Assembly: GCA_032622095.1 (NCBI GenBank)
Contig: CP136068.1
Location: forward strand, 185,707,960-185,771,959
DNA length: 64,000 nt
Reading direction: 5' to 3'
Source of the DNA: Siphonodentalium dalli
Taxonomy: Eukaryota > Mollusca > Scaphopoda > Gadilida > Siphonodentaliidae
Shown here piece after piece: positions 40,192 to 54,514 of the stretch; the stretch's first letter is position 1; each line of letters starts with the position of its first letter. The notes under the pieces were generated by a model. It was not told where the DNA came from, did not search any database, and saw only the letters and a program-made list of their open reading frames with translations. Position numbers and translations under genes: made by a program.

Positions 40192-40410
40192 ATATACGAT
40201 CAAGCCTTGAAATAGAGTGTCTGTCATTTGCAGAATGAGGTTCCCAGAGGGTGAATTTAGTGATGCTACCCCGCATAACGGGCTAGCATCACCAAATTCA
40301 CCATCTGGGAACCTCATTCTGCTGTGCGGGGTAGCATCACTTAATTCACCCTCTTGGGACCTCATTCTGCAAATGACAGACACCCTATTTCAAGGCTTGT
40401 ATACGATCTG
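40192..40410. mobile_element. foldback/MITE-like element with long complementary arms
   Basis: Outer arms TATACGATCAAGCCTTGAAA (from about 40193) and its complement (to about 40410) are followed inward by TGTCTGTCATTTGCAGAATG and complement, then the GGGTGAATTTAGTGATGC family palindrome. Almost the entire ~215 bp can fold on itself. Confidence 0.88.
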
Positions 40411-40560
40411 TAAACGCTCAAAGTCACTACTTTCTAAGACAGAGGTTGGTCAGCAAGCTCAAAGGGACCTTCAATGAAAACTACTCTCATATTGCAGGGG
40501 TGTTTACGTACAGACTCACATGCCACATCCCTCCTCCTATCGTCACCAAACTTAAACTTT

Positions 40561-41032
40561 AAAGGTACTCAATCCGATCAGACGCTCCTAAATTACTATT
40601 TCTTTGGCTTCGGGGGTAAAAAATATTTGATTCGAGTCGAGGAACCCACCCATCAAAGCTCAGAGTGATCAGATATTGATTTTTGAAGTTTGTTATTTCT
40701 CGAGATGTGTACTAATAATTGTCACAGAAACACGAAGTCAAACGGACAAATTGCGGATGAAGATGGATAACTCTAAAATCAAGTGGTAATAATAACCACT
40801 TGATTTTAGAGTTATCCATCTTCATCCGCAGTTTTGACCGAGACCACCCATTTGACGGCGTGTTATTGGGCCACAACAATAGAAATAATAAACTTCAAAA
40901 ATCGATATCTGATCACTCGGAGCGTTGATAGGTAGGTTCCTCGACTCGAGTGAAATATTTTTTACACACGCGCGCGAAGCCAAAGACATAGTAATTTAGG
41001 AGCGTCTGATCGGATTGAGTACCTTTAATTGT
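40561..41032. mobile_element. foldback element with ~230-bp arms
   Basis: The left arm begins AAAGGTACTCAATCCGATCAGA and the right arm ends with its complement TCTGATCGGATTGAGTACCTTTA. Both carry the GGTTCCTCGACTCGAGT and GGATAACTCTAAAATC phrases, meeting at a hairpin near 40794. Solo arms occur at 22805, 32140, 32849 and 33325. The terminal phrase is also part of the 57-bp array at 31681-31945. Confidence 0.9.
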
Positions 41033-41034
41033 CA

Positions 41035-42085
41035 TATGGATCTGAGGGGTGAACTCTATATGGGAGCCATCGATTTTGTTCCCGAAATTCGTCCCCAAAA
41101 ATATTTACGCCAGCAGCCATCATGGATTTTAAATTTGAATCCATCGACACACCCTGCAGCCCGCATTTATCGAAAAATGTTTTGAAAGTCATGTTTATGA
41201 TCATCTCTAGATGGGAGCTTACAAATTTGAAGTATTTTCTATGAAAAACATGGCCGCCGGTAGCCATCTTGGATTTTGCTCGTTGAATGACTAAATCCTT
41301 TGGCACAACCTACAGACCACATCCATCACCGATTGTCACCAAACTTCATATCGATCTTCGGAGTGTCGACCAGATGGGCCTTTAAAACGAATCCTACTTT
41401 TTCAGCATCCGACAGGGGGGGGGAGTCAGGAATAAAATATCCGAACACTAGGCGCAAAAAAATACTTTGCCGCCCTCTGGGTACCCACCACCCCCTAATT
41501 TTTATTTTTTCCGATTCTGGGATAGGGACCCACCCCCTCCAAACTGCTTCAAATCAATATTTTACTCAGTTTTCCTGATCTTTAACCGATCTATGTTCTG
41601 TATCATGATTATAGAAGCATTCCTACTTTTTTATTTACCAACAAGACTGTAAAGTTTCAAAACAATTCTCCAATAAATGTGGGCTGTGGGGTTTGCTGAT
41701 GGATTGACATTTGAAATTCAAGATGGCTGCTGGCAGCCATGTTTGTTTTAAATGAATTTTGGGAAAAAAGGGAGGCTCCCATCTTGAGGTCACCTCGAAG
41801 ATCCTTATGAAGTTTGGAGACGATTGGATGAGAAATGTGACATATAAGGTGTGCTAAAGGATTTAGTCATACAAAGAGTAAAATTCAAGATGGCCACTGG
41901 CAGCAATGTTTTTTACAGAAATCTGGACAAAATGGGAGACACCCATTGATAGGTCACACCGAGGATCCATATGAAGTTTGGTGATGACCGATGAGGGATG
42001 AAAGCTATGTAGGGTGTGTTAAAGGATTTATTGATGCAAAGAGTAAAATCCAGGATGGCTGCCAGTGGCGATCTTAGACCCATAT
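41035..42085. repeat. dispersed 'GGCTCCCATCTAGA' family, blocks 4-5, with a C-rich repeat between
   Basis: 41035-41370 is in inverse orientation and 41660-42085 forward. 41410-41540 holds the C/G-rich family seen at 23580 and 46240 (GGGGGGGGAGTCAGG, TACCCACCACCCCC). No gene is seen. Confidence 0.65.
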
Positions 42086-43332
42086 ACTAAATATCGTTGA
42101 AATTGGTCAAAGTTTGTTTTAACACCTTGGTTTTATTTTATCATGGTTTTTTGAATAGTCTATTATTATTTGAAGAGTTTGCATTTAAAGGCACGTGCGG
42201 CCTTTATTGTCGAAAATATTCATATTTGTTCCAAACACCGTAAACAGAAAAACATTAAAACGCGTACAGTTCCATTCATATATACCATGAAAAGTAACTT
42301 TTTATGCTTTTGTTTACATAACAATGGTCAAACATATGACCATGACATACTGTTTATGCGATACTTCTTATTTGTATACGGACAAAGTCTATCTACATTT
42401 TGATGTTCTTTCTGTGTGTGGCGGTTTTTGACGGGTGGAGATATTTTCACAGGATACCCACCGCCAAGGCCAACCGTGTCTTTAACTATTTAAATCTGAG
42501 CCTTTCCATGTAAATGTGCATTGATAGATCCTTGGTGAAAACATTTAGCAAGCTGACCTTTTTGTTACCCATTGGTGTCATCCCTCATTTCGGCCAATTT
42601 GGCCGTTTACTTCATGGCTGTTTTTCATCTGACGTGTGTGTCGGATCTGACGTGTGTGTCGTGATAATTGATGTGGATGATTTATGTAAATGTTAGCCCA
42701 AACTACATTTCCAAGTAACGATGGTTTTGTTGTTTATTTTGAGGAATAATACCGCGTCAGATGAATTCAGCCCAAATATGTTAACAGTTGTCGTGTCAAA
42801 CATTCGGCAGTAGGTTAGCGTTATTTAGTATTTGTGGATGTCCTTTAACATGGGGAAAATAGACTACTGCGCTTGAACGAGCATGTGAATTTGTCGTTTT
42901 TAATGTATAGCAACTTGATAATCAATAACAGAGGCATTCTCTGTCAAATAAGGTCGCTCTATTTACGATACCAATTGGGGAACTTTGTAAATTAAATTAC
43001 GCGTAAATCAGCTTAAACGTATACCTGCTGCAGAAAGAAAAGTTGCCGGAATCGGCCTACTCGCCCCAGGGCTAACTCGCCCCAATCGACGTGGCCAACT
43101 CGGAATAAAAGGCCAGCTCGGAATAAAAGATGTATAAGGGGTGTTATATGGCGTTTGGTCCGTTGTTTCTCAATGAATATTATTGAAATGTGGTGTATAT
43201 GTCCGGGCTGGGACATGGAATACAACAACGTTTGAATTGTTTTTAAATTTACAAATTTGTTGATTTTATTCCTCTTTTTTTTTTCGTTCTGAAACACACT
43301 ATAAAGTGTATATAATATAATAACGAACACGA
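42086..43332. other. non-coding stretch, nothing recognised
   Basis: There are only short scattered frames. 42630-42665 has a duplicated TCTGACGTGTGTGTCG. No gene, RNA or repeat family is recognised. Confidence 0.4.
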
Positions 43333-43620
43333 GACATACATAATTTATAAACTGTTAACAAAAGATATCAAATTCAATACATGACAAAGATGACTCAATG
43401 GAGTTTATTAAGTGAACATAAAAACATTGAGGTAAGAATCTTTTTAAGGAATGCAACTTTATTTAATGATAATAAACACATAAATTAAAATAACAAACAT
43501 GAGACTTACATGATTTATAAACTGTTAACAAAAGATATCAAACTCAATACATAACAAAGATGACTCAGTGAAGTTTATAAAGTGAACATAAAAATATTAA
43601 GGTAGGAATCTTTTTATGCA
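43333..43620. repeat. two copies of a ~120-bp unit spaced ~167 bp
   Basis: ATTTATAAACTGTTAACAAA, then AGATATCAAA and AAGATGACTCA, occur at about 43340 and 43512. Confidence 0.85.
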
Positions 43621-45160
43621 TTACTAAACCGTTTAGCACAGCCCACTTCACTCATACGATCATCACCAAACTTCACATTTATCTTGATATTGATCTATCA
43701 GATGAGAGCTATCAAATATTTTTTTAATTTTATAGGAAAAAATGGTCGCCAGCGGCCATATTGCATTTACGTTATATGTTATCGCGTCATGTCGATATAT
43801 AGTATTACTTAGAAATTTCACCTTTCCAGATTCATAATTGCTCCATTGACTGTAACATATGGAATTATTCCCCTCTTCGGATAGAGTGTCACTGAAACTT
43901 TATTTTGTCAGACTGTATGTATAATCACTGATTATATATGGCAATAATCTGTAATAAGATGTAGCACTATTTTATTTTATATTTACATGCAGTGCTGTTT
44001 TTATACAATTCTAATCCCCCCTAGATCATCATGTGATCAACCATACATCGCGCGAGGACCTGGTTGAATTAAGGGGGGTTTTATGGATAACTTCTGTCCT
44101 CAAGCTAGATTATACTTATGACATTTAATGGCATGTTTCTAACGTGGAGGGTTAGATATGCTTGAGACAACACCACTCTTCAATTCACATCAAGTTCTCA
44201 GCTGTCATATTCGGATATTATAACCCATAGCCATGATATATGGTTGATTTTGTGTATACTAGTAATATTGTTATTTTCAGTACCTTTATATACCAGTACT
44301 TTGTATAACAATGCATATCAATTAATCCATGTATACATGTATATTGATTCAACGGATTCAGTGGTTTTGTCCATCAGTCTATCAAATTTGCGGGAAAACA
44401 TGGCCACAAGCAGTACACCCTGCTAAATTTCGAATTTGAATCAATTGGCGCACCCTGCAGCCAGCTTTTATTGGAGAACTTTTTCTCATGTGGATATTTT
44501 GGGTCACCGCTAGATGTGAGCCATATTTTGTTCTCAAACTGTCCTTGTGAAGACATCACTGCCAGCGGTGATCTTGAATTTTACTATTTTTATGGCTAAA
44601 TAATTTGGTTGATCCTACAGACGACACCCCTTGTCCGATCGTCACCAGATTCCACAATGATCTTCTGGATAACCAGGGTGAGAGTAATCTAATTTTCCCG
44701 AATTTCGTTAAAAAACATTACCACAGGCAGCAATTTGGTAGCTTACTGTTTGATCACTCTTTTGTATGACTGAATTGTTTAGCAACTGTACAGACATATC
44801 CCTCATCTGATAGTCACCAAACTTCATATTGATCTTCGGGCTGACAACTAGATGGGAGCTATCGAATGCTTTGAATTTTTTGGAAAACATTGTCGCCAGC
44901 AGTCATCTTCTATTTTGGTTTTTATATACATGTATATCTCTTCATTCGGATAGCCAGTATTACGTAGGTACTTCAACTTTCCGCATTCCTGTCATCATTT
45001 TAAATATAAAAATTTACCTGATACATGCACCCTTCAAAATTTGTTTCGTCGTATCTATTTTAATGACCCGTATGGTAATATTGATACAGATATATTTGTC
45101 AAACATTTCTTTGTACAATATACAGGTATTTAGTTTGTAACTAAATCTAGAAATATGTAA
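43621..45160. repeat. dispersed 'GGCTCCCATCTAGA' family, blocks 6-7, and unique spacer
   Basis: 43640-43770, 44395-44580 and 44600-44905 carry the family phrases (CACCAAACTTCATATTGATC, AGATGGGAGCTATC, GGAAAACATGGCC). The intervening 43800-44390 is unique and non-coding. Confidence 0.6.
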
Positions 45161-45164
45161 TAGT

Positions 45165-46080
45165 AGCTGGTGGATCCGACTTCGTCCGGGATGTTCCCTT
45201 CTGATTTTCGGAGAATTGCGCGATTTAACCTTGAATTGACCATTTTAAAGGTGAACGTCATGTCGGGTCACGATTTTAACCGTCCAAAACACTCCCCGGA
45301 CAAAAGTCACGACAAAAGTACCCGTCGAAATCCGCCCGGCTTTACCCGATTTGACCTTGAATTGACAATTTTGAATGTCAAGATCAGGTCAGGGTCATGA
45401 TTTGACCCACCCGAAACACTCCTGGGACAAAAGTAACAGTATATATGTATTAAATTTCGTTGAAATACTTCCGTTTTACCAGATTTGACCTTGAATTGAA
45501 TGTCAAAGTCAGGTCGGGATCAAGATTTGACCCGTCCAAAATACTCCCTGGAAATAATTTCCCCTAGGTATCCAATTTCGTCAAATCTGTCCGGCAGTTT
45601 TCCCGGCCATAGCTAACAGACAAACAGACAGACAAATGTCCAAAATATATATTAAACTAGCTGATGTACTCGACTTCGTTCGGGCTATTTAGGGATTTTT
45701 TTGTGATCGCCTCCATCTCGACAGTACCCAGTATATACAGCGTCTGACCAAACTATTGTTCAATTGGTCCAGAAACATGCCTATATCAGCACGTTCGAGA
45801 ACATGGTCCCACGTGAAATTGGACCCGTCCATATTGCTCCCGGGATCGAAGTAGTCCTACACACAAATTTTTAGTCGGATCGGTCAAGATCCAGAAACAT
45901 GCCTATGAGCGAGGTCAAGTTGACACGTTAAATACCAAATCCGAGTCGGATCAGTCGAGCAGTGTTAGAGTCTATAACACATACACACATGCATTCATGC
46001 ATACACACATACATACAGACAGGTGTTCCAAAATGTATAATCGATAGCTACAACAATTCTATGGTAGATAGTTCACGGCC
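45165..46080. repeat. interspersed element with repeated TTTGACCTTGAATTGA blocks
   Basis: Three internal units carry GATTTGACCTTGAATTGA and GATTTGACCCGTCC (45215-45560). They are followed by ACAGACAAACAGACAGACAAATG and a second start AGCTGATGTACTCGACTTCG at 45660, paralleling AGCTGGTGGATCCGACTTCG at 45165. The layout suggests two tandem copies of a SINE-like or non-autonomous retroelement; no ORF is seen. Confidence 0.55.
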
Positions 46081-46429
46081 GACCTGATGCATGCATCTTA
46101 GTTTTCTTGTTATTAACTGATGGTGAACTCAAACCCCCTACCAAGAGTTAAGTGCATACCTATTACATAATAGAATCATTCTTAAAACCTTTTGTCCCAT
46201 TATTTTTGAAGAAAAATTACTCCAGGAAAAATATACAGGGTCAGGAAAAATTGTGTAAGCCGGGCTGCTAAACCACCCACCCCCGCCTGGTGTTCGGAAA
46301 AAAATGCAGACCCCCCCCCCCCCTACATCCGAGATGAGATTCTGGGATAGCTATGTAAAAATATAAAACAAAAACGAATGATAAAATTGTCAGCCGTGAG
46401 TGATATCATGCCGCCATTTTCGAGCAGAT
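46081..46429. other. spacer with C-rich dispersed repeat
   Basis: 46255-46325 holds the ACCCACCCCC family including a 14-C run. No gene is seen. Confidence 0.5.
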
Positions 46430-49400
46430 GTTGACGTAGGTTCTCGGCCTTGTACATGGATATGGACGGCCAGCTGTAATACTATTATATGACGTAGGAT
46501 CGCGACCTTGTACATGGATATGGACGGCCAGCTGTAATACTATTATATGACGTAGGATCGCGACCTTGTACATGGATATGGACGGCCAGCTGTAATACTA
46601 TTATATGACGTAGGATCGCGACCTTGTACATGGATATGGACGGCCAGCTGTAATATTATTATATGACGTAGGATCGCGACCTTGTACATGGATATGGACG
46701 GCCAGCTGTAATATTATTATTTGACGTAGGATCGCGACCTTGTACATGGATATGGACGGCCAGCTGTAATATTATTATATGACGTAGGATCGCGACCTTG
46801 TACATGGATATGGACGGCCAGCTGTAATATTATTATATGACGTAGGTTCTCGGCCTTGTACGTGGATATGGACCGCCAGCTGTAATATTATTATATGACG
46901 TAGGATCGCGACCTTGTACATGGATATGGACGGCCAGCTGTAATATTATTATATGACGTAGGATCGCGACCTTGTACATGGATATGGACGGCCAGCTGTA
47001 ATATTATTATATGACGTAGGATCGCGACCTTGTACATGGATATGGACCGCCAGCTGTAATATTATTATATGACGTAGGATCGCGACCGTGTACATGGATA
47101 TGGACCGCCAGATGTAATATTATTATATGACGTAGGATCGCGACCTTGTACATGGATATGGACGGCCAGCTGTAATATTATTATATGACGTAGGATCGCG
47201 ACCTTGTACATGGATATGGACGGCCAGCTGTAATATTATTATATGACGTAGGATCGCGACCTTGTACATGGATATGGACGGCCAGCTGTAATATTATTAT
47301 ATGACGTAGGATCGCGACCTTGTACATGGATATGGACGGCCAGCTGTAATATTATTATATGACGTAGGATCGCGACCTTGTACATGGATATGGACGGCCA
47401 GCTGTAATATTATTATATGACGTAGGATCGCGACCTTGTACATGGATATGGACGGCCAGCTGTAATATTATTATATGACGTAGGATCGCGACCTTGTACA
47501 TGGATATGGACGGCCAGCTGTAATATTATTATATGACGTAGGTTCTCGACCTTGTACATGGATAAGGACGGCCAGCTGTAATATTATTATATGACGTAGG
47601 ATCGCGACCTTGTACATGGATAAGGACCGCCAGCTGTAATATTATTATATGACGTAGGATCGCGACCTTGTACATGGATATGGACGGCCAGCTGTAATAT
47701 TATTATATGACGTAGGATCGCGACCTTGTACATGGATATGGACGGCCAGCTGTAATATTATTATATGACGTAGGATCGCGACCTTGTACATGGATATGGA
47801 CGGCCAGCTGTAATATTATTATATGACGTAGGATCGCGACCTTGTACATGGATATGGACCGCCAGATGTAATATTATTATATGACGTAGGATCGCGACCT
47901 TGTACATGGATATGGACCGCCAGCTGTAATATTATTATATGACGTAGGATCGCGGCCTTGTACATGGATATGGACGGCCAGCTGTAATATTATTATATGA
48001 CGTAGGATCGCGGCCTTGTACATGGATATGGACGGCCAGCTGTAATATTATTATATGACGTAGGATCGCGGCCTTGTACATGGATATGGACGGCCAGCTG
48101 TAATATTATTATATGACGTAGGATCGCGACCTTGTACATGGATATGGACGGCCAGCTGTAATATTATTATATGACGTAGGATCGCGACCTTGTACATGGA
48201 TATGGACGGCCAGCTGTAATATTATTATATGACGTAGGATCGCGACCTTGTACATGGATATGGACGGCCAGCTGTAATATTATTATATGACGTAGGATCG
48301 CGACCTTGTACATGGATATGGACGGCCAGCTGTAATATTATTATATGACGTAGGATCGCGACCTTGTACATGGATATGGACGGCCAGCTGTAATATTATT
48401 ATATGACGTAGGTTCTCGGCCTTGTACATGGATATGGACGGCCAGCTGTAATATTATTATATGACGTAGGATCGCGACCTTGTACATGGATATGGATGAC
48501 GTAGGATCGCGACCTTGTACATGGATATGGACGGCCAGCTGTAATATTATTATATGACGTAGGATCGCGACCTTGTACATGGATATGGACGGCCAGCTGT
48601 AATATTATTATATGACGTAGGATCGCGACCTTGTACATGGATATGGACGGCCAGCTGTAATATTATTATATGACGTAGGTTCTCGGCCTTGTACGTGGAT
48701 ATGGACCGCCAGCTGTAATATTATTATATGACGTAGGATCGCGACCTTGTACATGGATATGGACGGCCAGCTGTAATATTATTATATGACGTAGGATCGC
48801 GACCTTGTAGATGGATATGGACGGCCAGCTGTAATATTATTATATGACGTAGGATCGCGACCTTGTACATGGATATGGACCGCCAGCTGTAATATTATTA
48901 TATGACGTAGGATCGCGACCGTGTACATGGATATGGACCGCCAGATGTAATATTATTATATGACGTAGGATCGCGACCTTGTACATGGATATGGACGGCC
49001 AGCTGTAATATTATTATATGACGTAGGATCGCGACCTTGTACATGGATATGGACGGCCAGCTGTAATATTATTATATGACGTAGGTTCTCGACCTTGTAC
49101 ATGGATAAGGACGGCCAGCTGTAATATTATTTTATGACGTAGGATCGCGACCTTGTACATGGATAAGGACCGCCAGCTGTAATATTATTATATGACGTAG
49201 GATCGCGACCTTGTACATGGATATGGACGGCCAGCTGTAATATTATTATATGACGTAGGATCGCGACCTTGTACATGGATATGGACGGCCAGCTGTAATA
49301 TTATTATATGACGTAGGATCGCGACCTTGTACATGGATATGGACGGCCAGCTGTAATATTATTATATGACGTAGGATCGCGACCTTGTACATGGATATGG

Positions 49401-52400
49401 ACCGCCAGATGTAATATTATTATATGACGTAGGATCGCGACCTTGTACATGGATATGGACCGCCAGCTGTAATATTATTATATGACGTAGGATCGCGGCC
49501 TTGTACATGGATATGGACGGCCAGCTGTAATATTATTATATGACGTAGGATCGCGGCCTTGTACATGGATATGGACGGCCAGCTGTAATATTATTATATG
49601 ACGTAGGATCGCGACCTTGTACATGGATATGGACGGCCAGCTGTAATATTATTATATGACGTAGGATCGCGACCTTGTACATGGATATGGACGGCCAGCT
49701 GTAATATTATTATATGACGTAGGATCGCGACCTTGTACATGGATATGGACGGCCAGCTGTAATATTATTATATGACGTAGGATCGCGACCTTGTACATGG
49801 ATATGGACGGCCAGCTGTAATATTATTATATGACGTAGGATCGCGACCTTGTACATGGATATGGACGGCCAGCTGTAATATTATTATATGACGTAGGATC
49901 GCGACCTTGTACATGGATATGGGCGGCCAGCTGTAATATTATTATATGACGTAGGTTCTCGGCCTTGTACATGGATATGGACGGCCAGCTGTAATATTAT
50001 TATATGACGTAGGATCGCGACCTTGTACATGGATATGGATGACGTAGGATCGCGACCTTGTACATGGATATGGACGGCCAGCTGTAATATTATTATATGA
50101 CGTAGGATCGCGACCTTGTACATGGATATGGACGGCCAGCTGTAATATTATTATATGACGTAGGATCGCGACCTTGTACGTGGATATGGATGACGTAGGA
50201 TCGCGACCTTGTACATGGATATGGACGGCCAGCTGTAATATTATTATATGACGTAGGATCGCGACCTTGTACATGGATAAGGACCGCCAGCTGTAATATT
50301 ATTATATGACGTAGGATCGCGACCTTGTACATGGATATGGACGGCCAGCTGTAATATTATTATATGACGTAGGATCGCGACCTTGTACATGGATATGGAC
50401 GGCCAGCTGTAATATTATTATATGACGTAGGATCGCGACCTTGTACATGGATATGGACGGCCAGCTGTAATATTATTATATGACGTAGGATCGCGACCTT
50501 GTACATGGATATGGACGGCCAGCTGTAATATTATTATATGACGTAGGATCGCGACCTTGTACATGGATAAGGACCGCCAGCTGTAATATTATTATATGAC
50601 GTAGGATCGCGACCTTGTACATGGATATGGACGGCCAGCTGTAATATTATTATATGACGTAGGATCGCGACCTTGTACATGGATATGGACGGCCAGCTGT
50701 AATATTATTATATGACGTAGGATCGCGACCTTGTACATGGATATGGACGGCCAGCTGTAATATTATTATATGACGTAGGATCGCGACCTTGTACATGTAT
50801 ATGGACGGCCAGCTGTAATATTATTATATGACGTAGGATCGCGACCTTGTACATGGATATGGACGACCAGCTGTAATATTATTATATGACGTAGGATCGC
50901 GACCTTGTACATGGATATGGACGGCCAGCTGTAATATTATTATATGACGTAGGATTGCGACCTTGTACATGGATATGGACGGCCAGCTGTAATATTATTA
51001 TATGACGTAGGATCGCGACCTTGTACATGGATATGGACGGCCAGCTGTAATATTATTATATGACGTAGGATCGCGACCTTGTACATGGATATGGACGGCC
51101 AGCTGTAATATTATTATATGACGTAGGATCGCGACCTTGTACATGGATAAGGACCGCCAGCTGTAATATTATTATATGACGTAGGATCGCGACCTTGTAC
51201 ATGGATATGGACGGCCAGCTGTAATATTATTATATGACGTAGGATCGCGACCTTGTACATGGATATGGACGGCCAGCTGTAATATTATTATATGACGTAG
51301 GATCGCGACCTTGTACATGGATATGGCGGCCAGCTGTAATATTATTATATGACGTAGGATCGCGACCTTGTACATGGATATGGACGGCCAGCTGTAATAT
51401 TATTATATGACGTAGGATCGCGACCTTGTACATGGATATGGACGGCCAGCTGTAATATTATTATATGACGTAGGATCGCGACCTTGTACATGGATATGGA
51501 CGGCCAGCTGTAATATTATTATATGACGTAGGATCGCGACCTTGTACATGGATATGGACGGCCAGCTGTAATATTATTATATGACGTAGGATCGCGACCT
51601 TGTACATGGATATGGACGGCCAGCTGTAATATTATTATATGACGTAGGATCGCGACCTTGTACATGGATATGGACGGCCAGCTGTAATATTATTATATGA
51701 CGTAGGATCGCGACCTTGTACATGGATATGGACGGCCAGCTGTAATATTATTATATGACGTAGGATCGCGACCTTGTACATGGATATGGACGGCCAGCTG
51801 TAATATTATTATATGACGTAGGATCGCGACCTTGTACATGGATATGGACGGCCAGCTGTAATATTATTATATGACGTAGGATCGCGGCCTTGTACATGGA
51901 TATGGACGGCCAGCTGTAATATTATTATATGACGTAGGATCGCGGCCTTGTACATGGATATGGACGGCCAGCTGTAATATTATTATATGACGTAGGATCG
52001 CGGCCTTGTACATGGATATGGACGGCCAGCTGTAATATTATTATATGACGTAGGTTCTCGGCCTTGTACATGGATATGGACGGCCAGCTGTAATATTATT
52101 ATATGACGTAGGATCTCGGCTTTGTACATGGATATGGACGGCCAGCTGTAATATTATTATATGACGTAGGATCGCGACCTTGTACATGGATATGGACGGC
52201 CAGCTGTAATATTATTATATGACGTAGGATCGCGACCTTGTACATGGATATGGATGACGTAGGATCGCGGCCTTGTACATGGATATGGACGGCCAGCTGT
52301 TATATTATTATATGACGTAGGATCGCGACCTTGTACATGGATATGGACGGCCAGCTGTAATATTATTATATGACGTAGGATCGCGACCTTGTACATGGAT

Positions 52401-53766
52401 ATGGACGGCCAGCTGTAATATTATTATATGACGTAGGTTCTCGGCCTTGTACATGGATATGGACGGCCAGCTGTAATATTATTATATGACGTAGGATCGC
52501 GACCTTGTACATGGATATGGACCGCCAGCTGTAATATTATTATATGACGTAGGATCGCGACCTTGTACATGGATATGGACGGCCAGCTGTAATATTATTA
52601 TATGACGTAGGATCGCGACCTTGTACATGGATATGGACGGCCAGCTGTAATATTATTATATGACGTAGGATCGCGACCTTGTACATGGATATGGACGGCC
52701 AGCTGTAATATTATTATATGACGTAGGATCGCGACCTTGTACATGGATATGGATGACGTAGGATCGCGGCCTTGTACATGGATATGGACGGCCAGCTGTT
52801 ATATTATTATATGACGTAGGATCGCGACCTTGTACATGGATATGGACGGCCAGCTGTAATATTATTATATGACGTAGGATCGCGACCTTGTACATGGATA
52901 TGGACGGCCAGCTGTAATATTATTATATGACGTAGGTTCTCGGCCTTGTACATGGATATGGACGGCCAGCTGTAATATTATTATATGACGTAGGATCGCG
53001 ACCTTGTACATGGATATGGACCGCCAGCTGTAATATTATTATATGACGTAGGATCGCGACCTTGTACATGGATATGGACGGCCAGCTGTAATATTATTAT
53101 ATGACGTAGGATCGCGACCTTGTACATGGATATGGACGGCCAGCTGTAATATTATTATATGACGTAGGATCGCGACCTTGTACATGGATATGGACGGCCA
53201 GCTGTAATATTATTATATGACGTAGGATCGCGACCTTGTACATGGATATGGACGGCCAGCTGTAATATTATTATATGACGTAGGATCGCGACCTTGTACA
53301 TGGATATGGACGGCCAGCTGTAATATTATTATATGACGTAGGATCGCGACCTTGTACATGGATATGGATGACGTAGGATCGCGGCCTTGTACATGGATAT
53401 GGACGGCCAGCTGTTATATTATTATATGACGTAGGATCGCGACCTTGTACATGGATATGGACGGCCAGCTGTAATATTATTATATGACGTAGGATCGCGA
53501 CCTTGTACATGGATATGGACGGCCAGCTGTAATATTATTATATGACGTAGGTTCTCGGCCTTGTACATGGATATGGACGGCCAGCTGTAATATTATTATA
53601 TGACGTAGGATCGCGACCTTGTACATGGATATGGACCGCCAGCTGTAATATTATTATATGACGTAGGATCGCGACCTTGTACATGGATATGGACGGCCAG
53701 CTGTAATATTATTATATGACGTAGGATCGCGACCTTGTACATGGATATGGACGGCCAGCTGTAATA
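46430..53766. repeat. 58-bp satellite, about 126 units, with higher-order structure
   Basis: The unit TGACGTAGGATCGCGACCTT continues with GTACATGGATATGGACGG, CCAGCTG and TAATATTATTATA. Variant units mark higher-order copies: the pair TTCTCGGCCTTGTACGTGG (46847) and CCGTGTACATGG (47088) recurs 1.83 kb later. TTCTCGACC with GGATAAGG (47541) and the truncated unit GGATATGGATGACG (48493) recur 1.54 kb later. The block with a truncated unit followed by CAGCTGTTATATT occurs at 52247, 52746 and 53361. Short open frames (YKVAILRHIIILQLAVHIHV) merely reflect the repeat. Confidence 0.98.
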
Positions 53767-54005
53767 CTATATGAACTGTTTTTATTTATTTTTTCAATTT
53801 TTATTATCAAATCTAAACATGACAAAATTATATCAAGTGTACATCGTCTATCAGTAGCAAATAATATGATAATACATTATAAATACATCATAAATACATT
53901 ATAAATACATTATAAATACATTATAAATACATTATAAATACATTATAAATACATTATAAATACATTATAAATACATTATAAATACATTATAAATACATTA
54001 TATAG
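53767..54005. repeat. 11-bp minisatellite and flank
   Basis: About eleven units of AAATACATTAT lie at 53879-54002. The flank ATTTTTTCAATTTTTATTATC recurs near 54230, so the satellite edge is itself duplicated. Confidence 0.9.
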
Positions 54006-54514
54006 ATAGGGTTAATAATTAATTATCTGTGAATTAACAATGTTGGCGCTGTTAACACTTCCATATATAATATAATGCACTGGTACAGGATATTTAATGC
54101 TGCACCAGCGCAGGTCCCATCGTGAACCTCAGGGTGGAGACAAGGAGAGCGAATCTCATTCTACAAGGAGTACACTAGAGTAAATGTAGTCAGCTGTAAT
54201 ACTGCTAAAATTTCTACGTTAGAAACTCGCAATATTTTTTTCAATTTTAATTATCAAATCTAACCATGAACATAATAATTATATCTCAACATCGGTTGTA
54301 GAAAATAATGAATTATAATATAGCGATACATTATAAATACATTAGATTTATATATTCAAGTCCCCAAGCCACATTTTGTAAAACCTATTTATATTTCTTT
54401 GTAACATTCTGGGCCCAGCTTCATGAAAGGTGGTCTTTAAGATCAAACTTCAGTCATAAGTGCGATCAAGGTCATATCTTAAGATAGTCTTATACTGTAT
54501 TCTGACCCCCCCCC
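54006..54514. other. non-coding spacer between satellites
   Basis: It contains a second copy of the satellite-edge sequence (54228-54340) and a C-run at 54507-54519. No gene is seen. Confidence 0.5.

Noticed and set aside
48341-53510. Series of 60-110-codon minus frames YKVAILRHIIILQLAV
   Set aside because: Products of the 58-bp satellite; identical wherever two or three units are in register.
46430-53766. Regular 58-bp repeat considered as a CRISPR-like array
   Set aside because: The complete period is repeated with no unique spacers, in an animal nuclear genome with no cas genes; it is a satellite.
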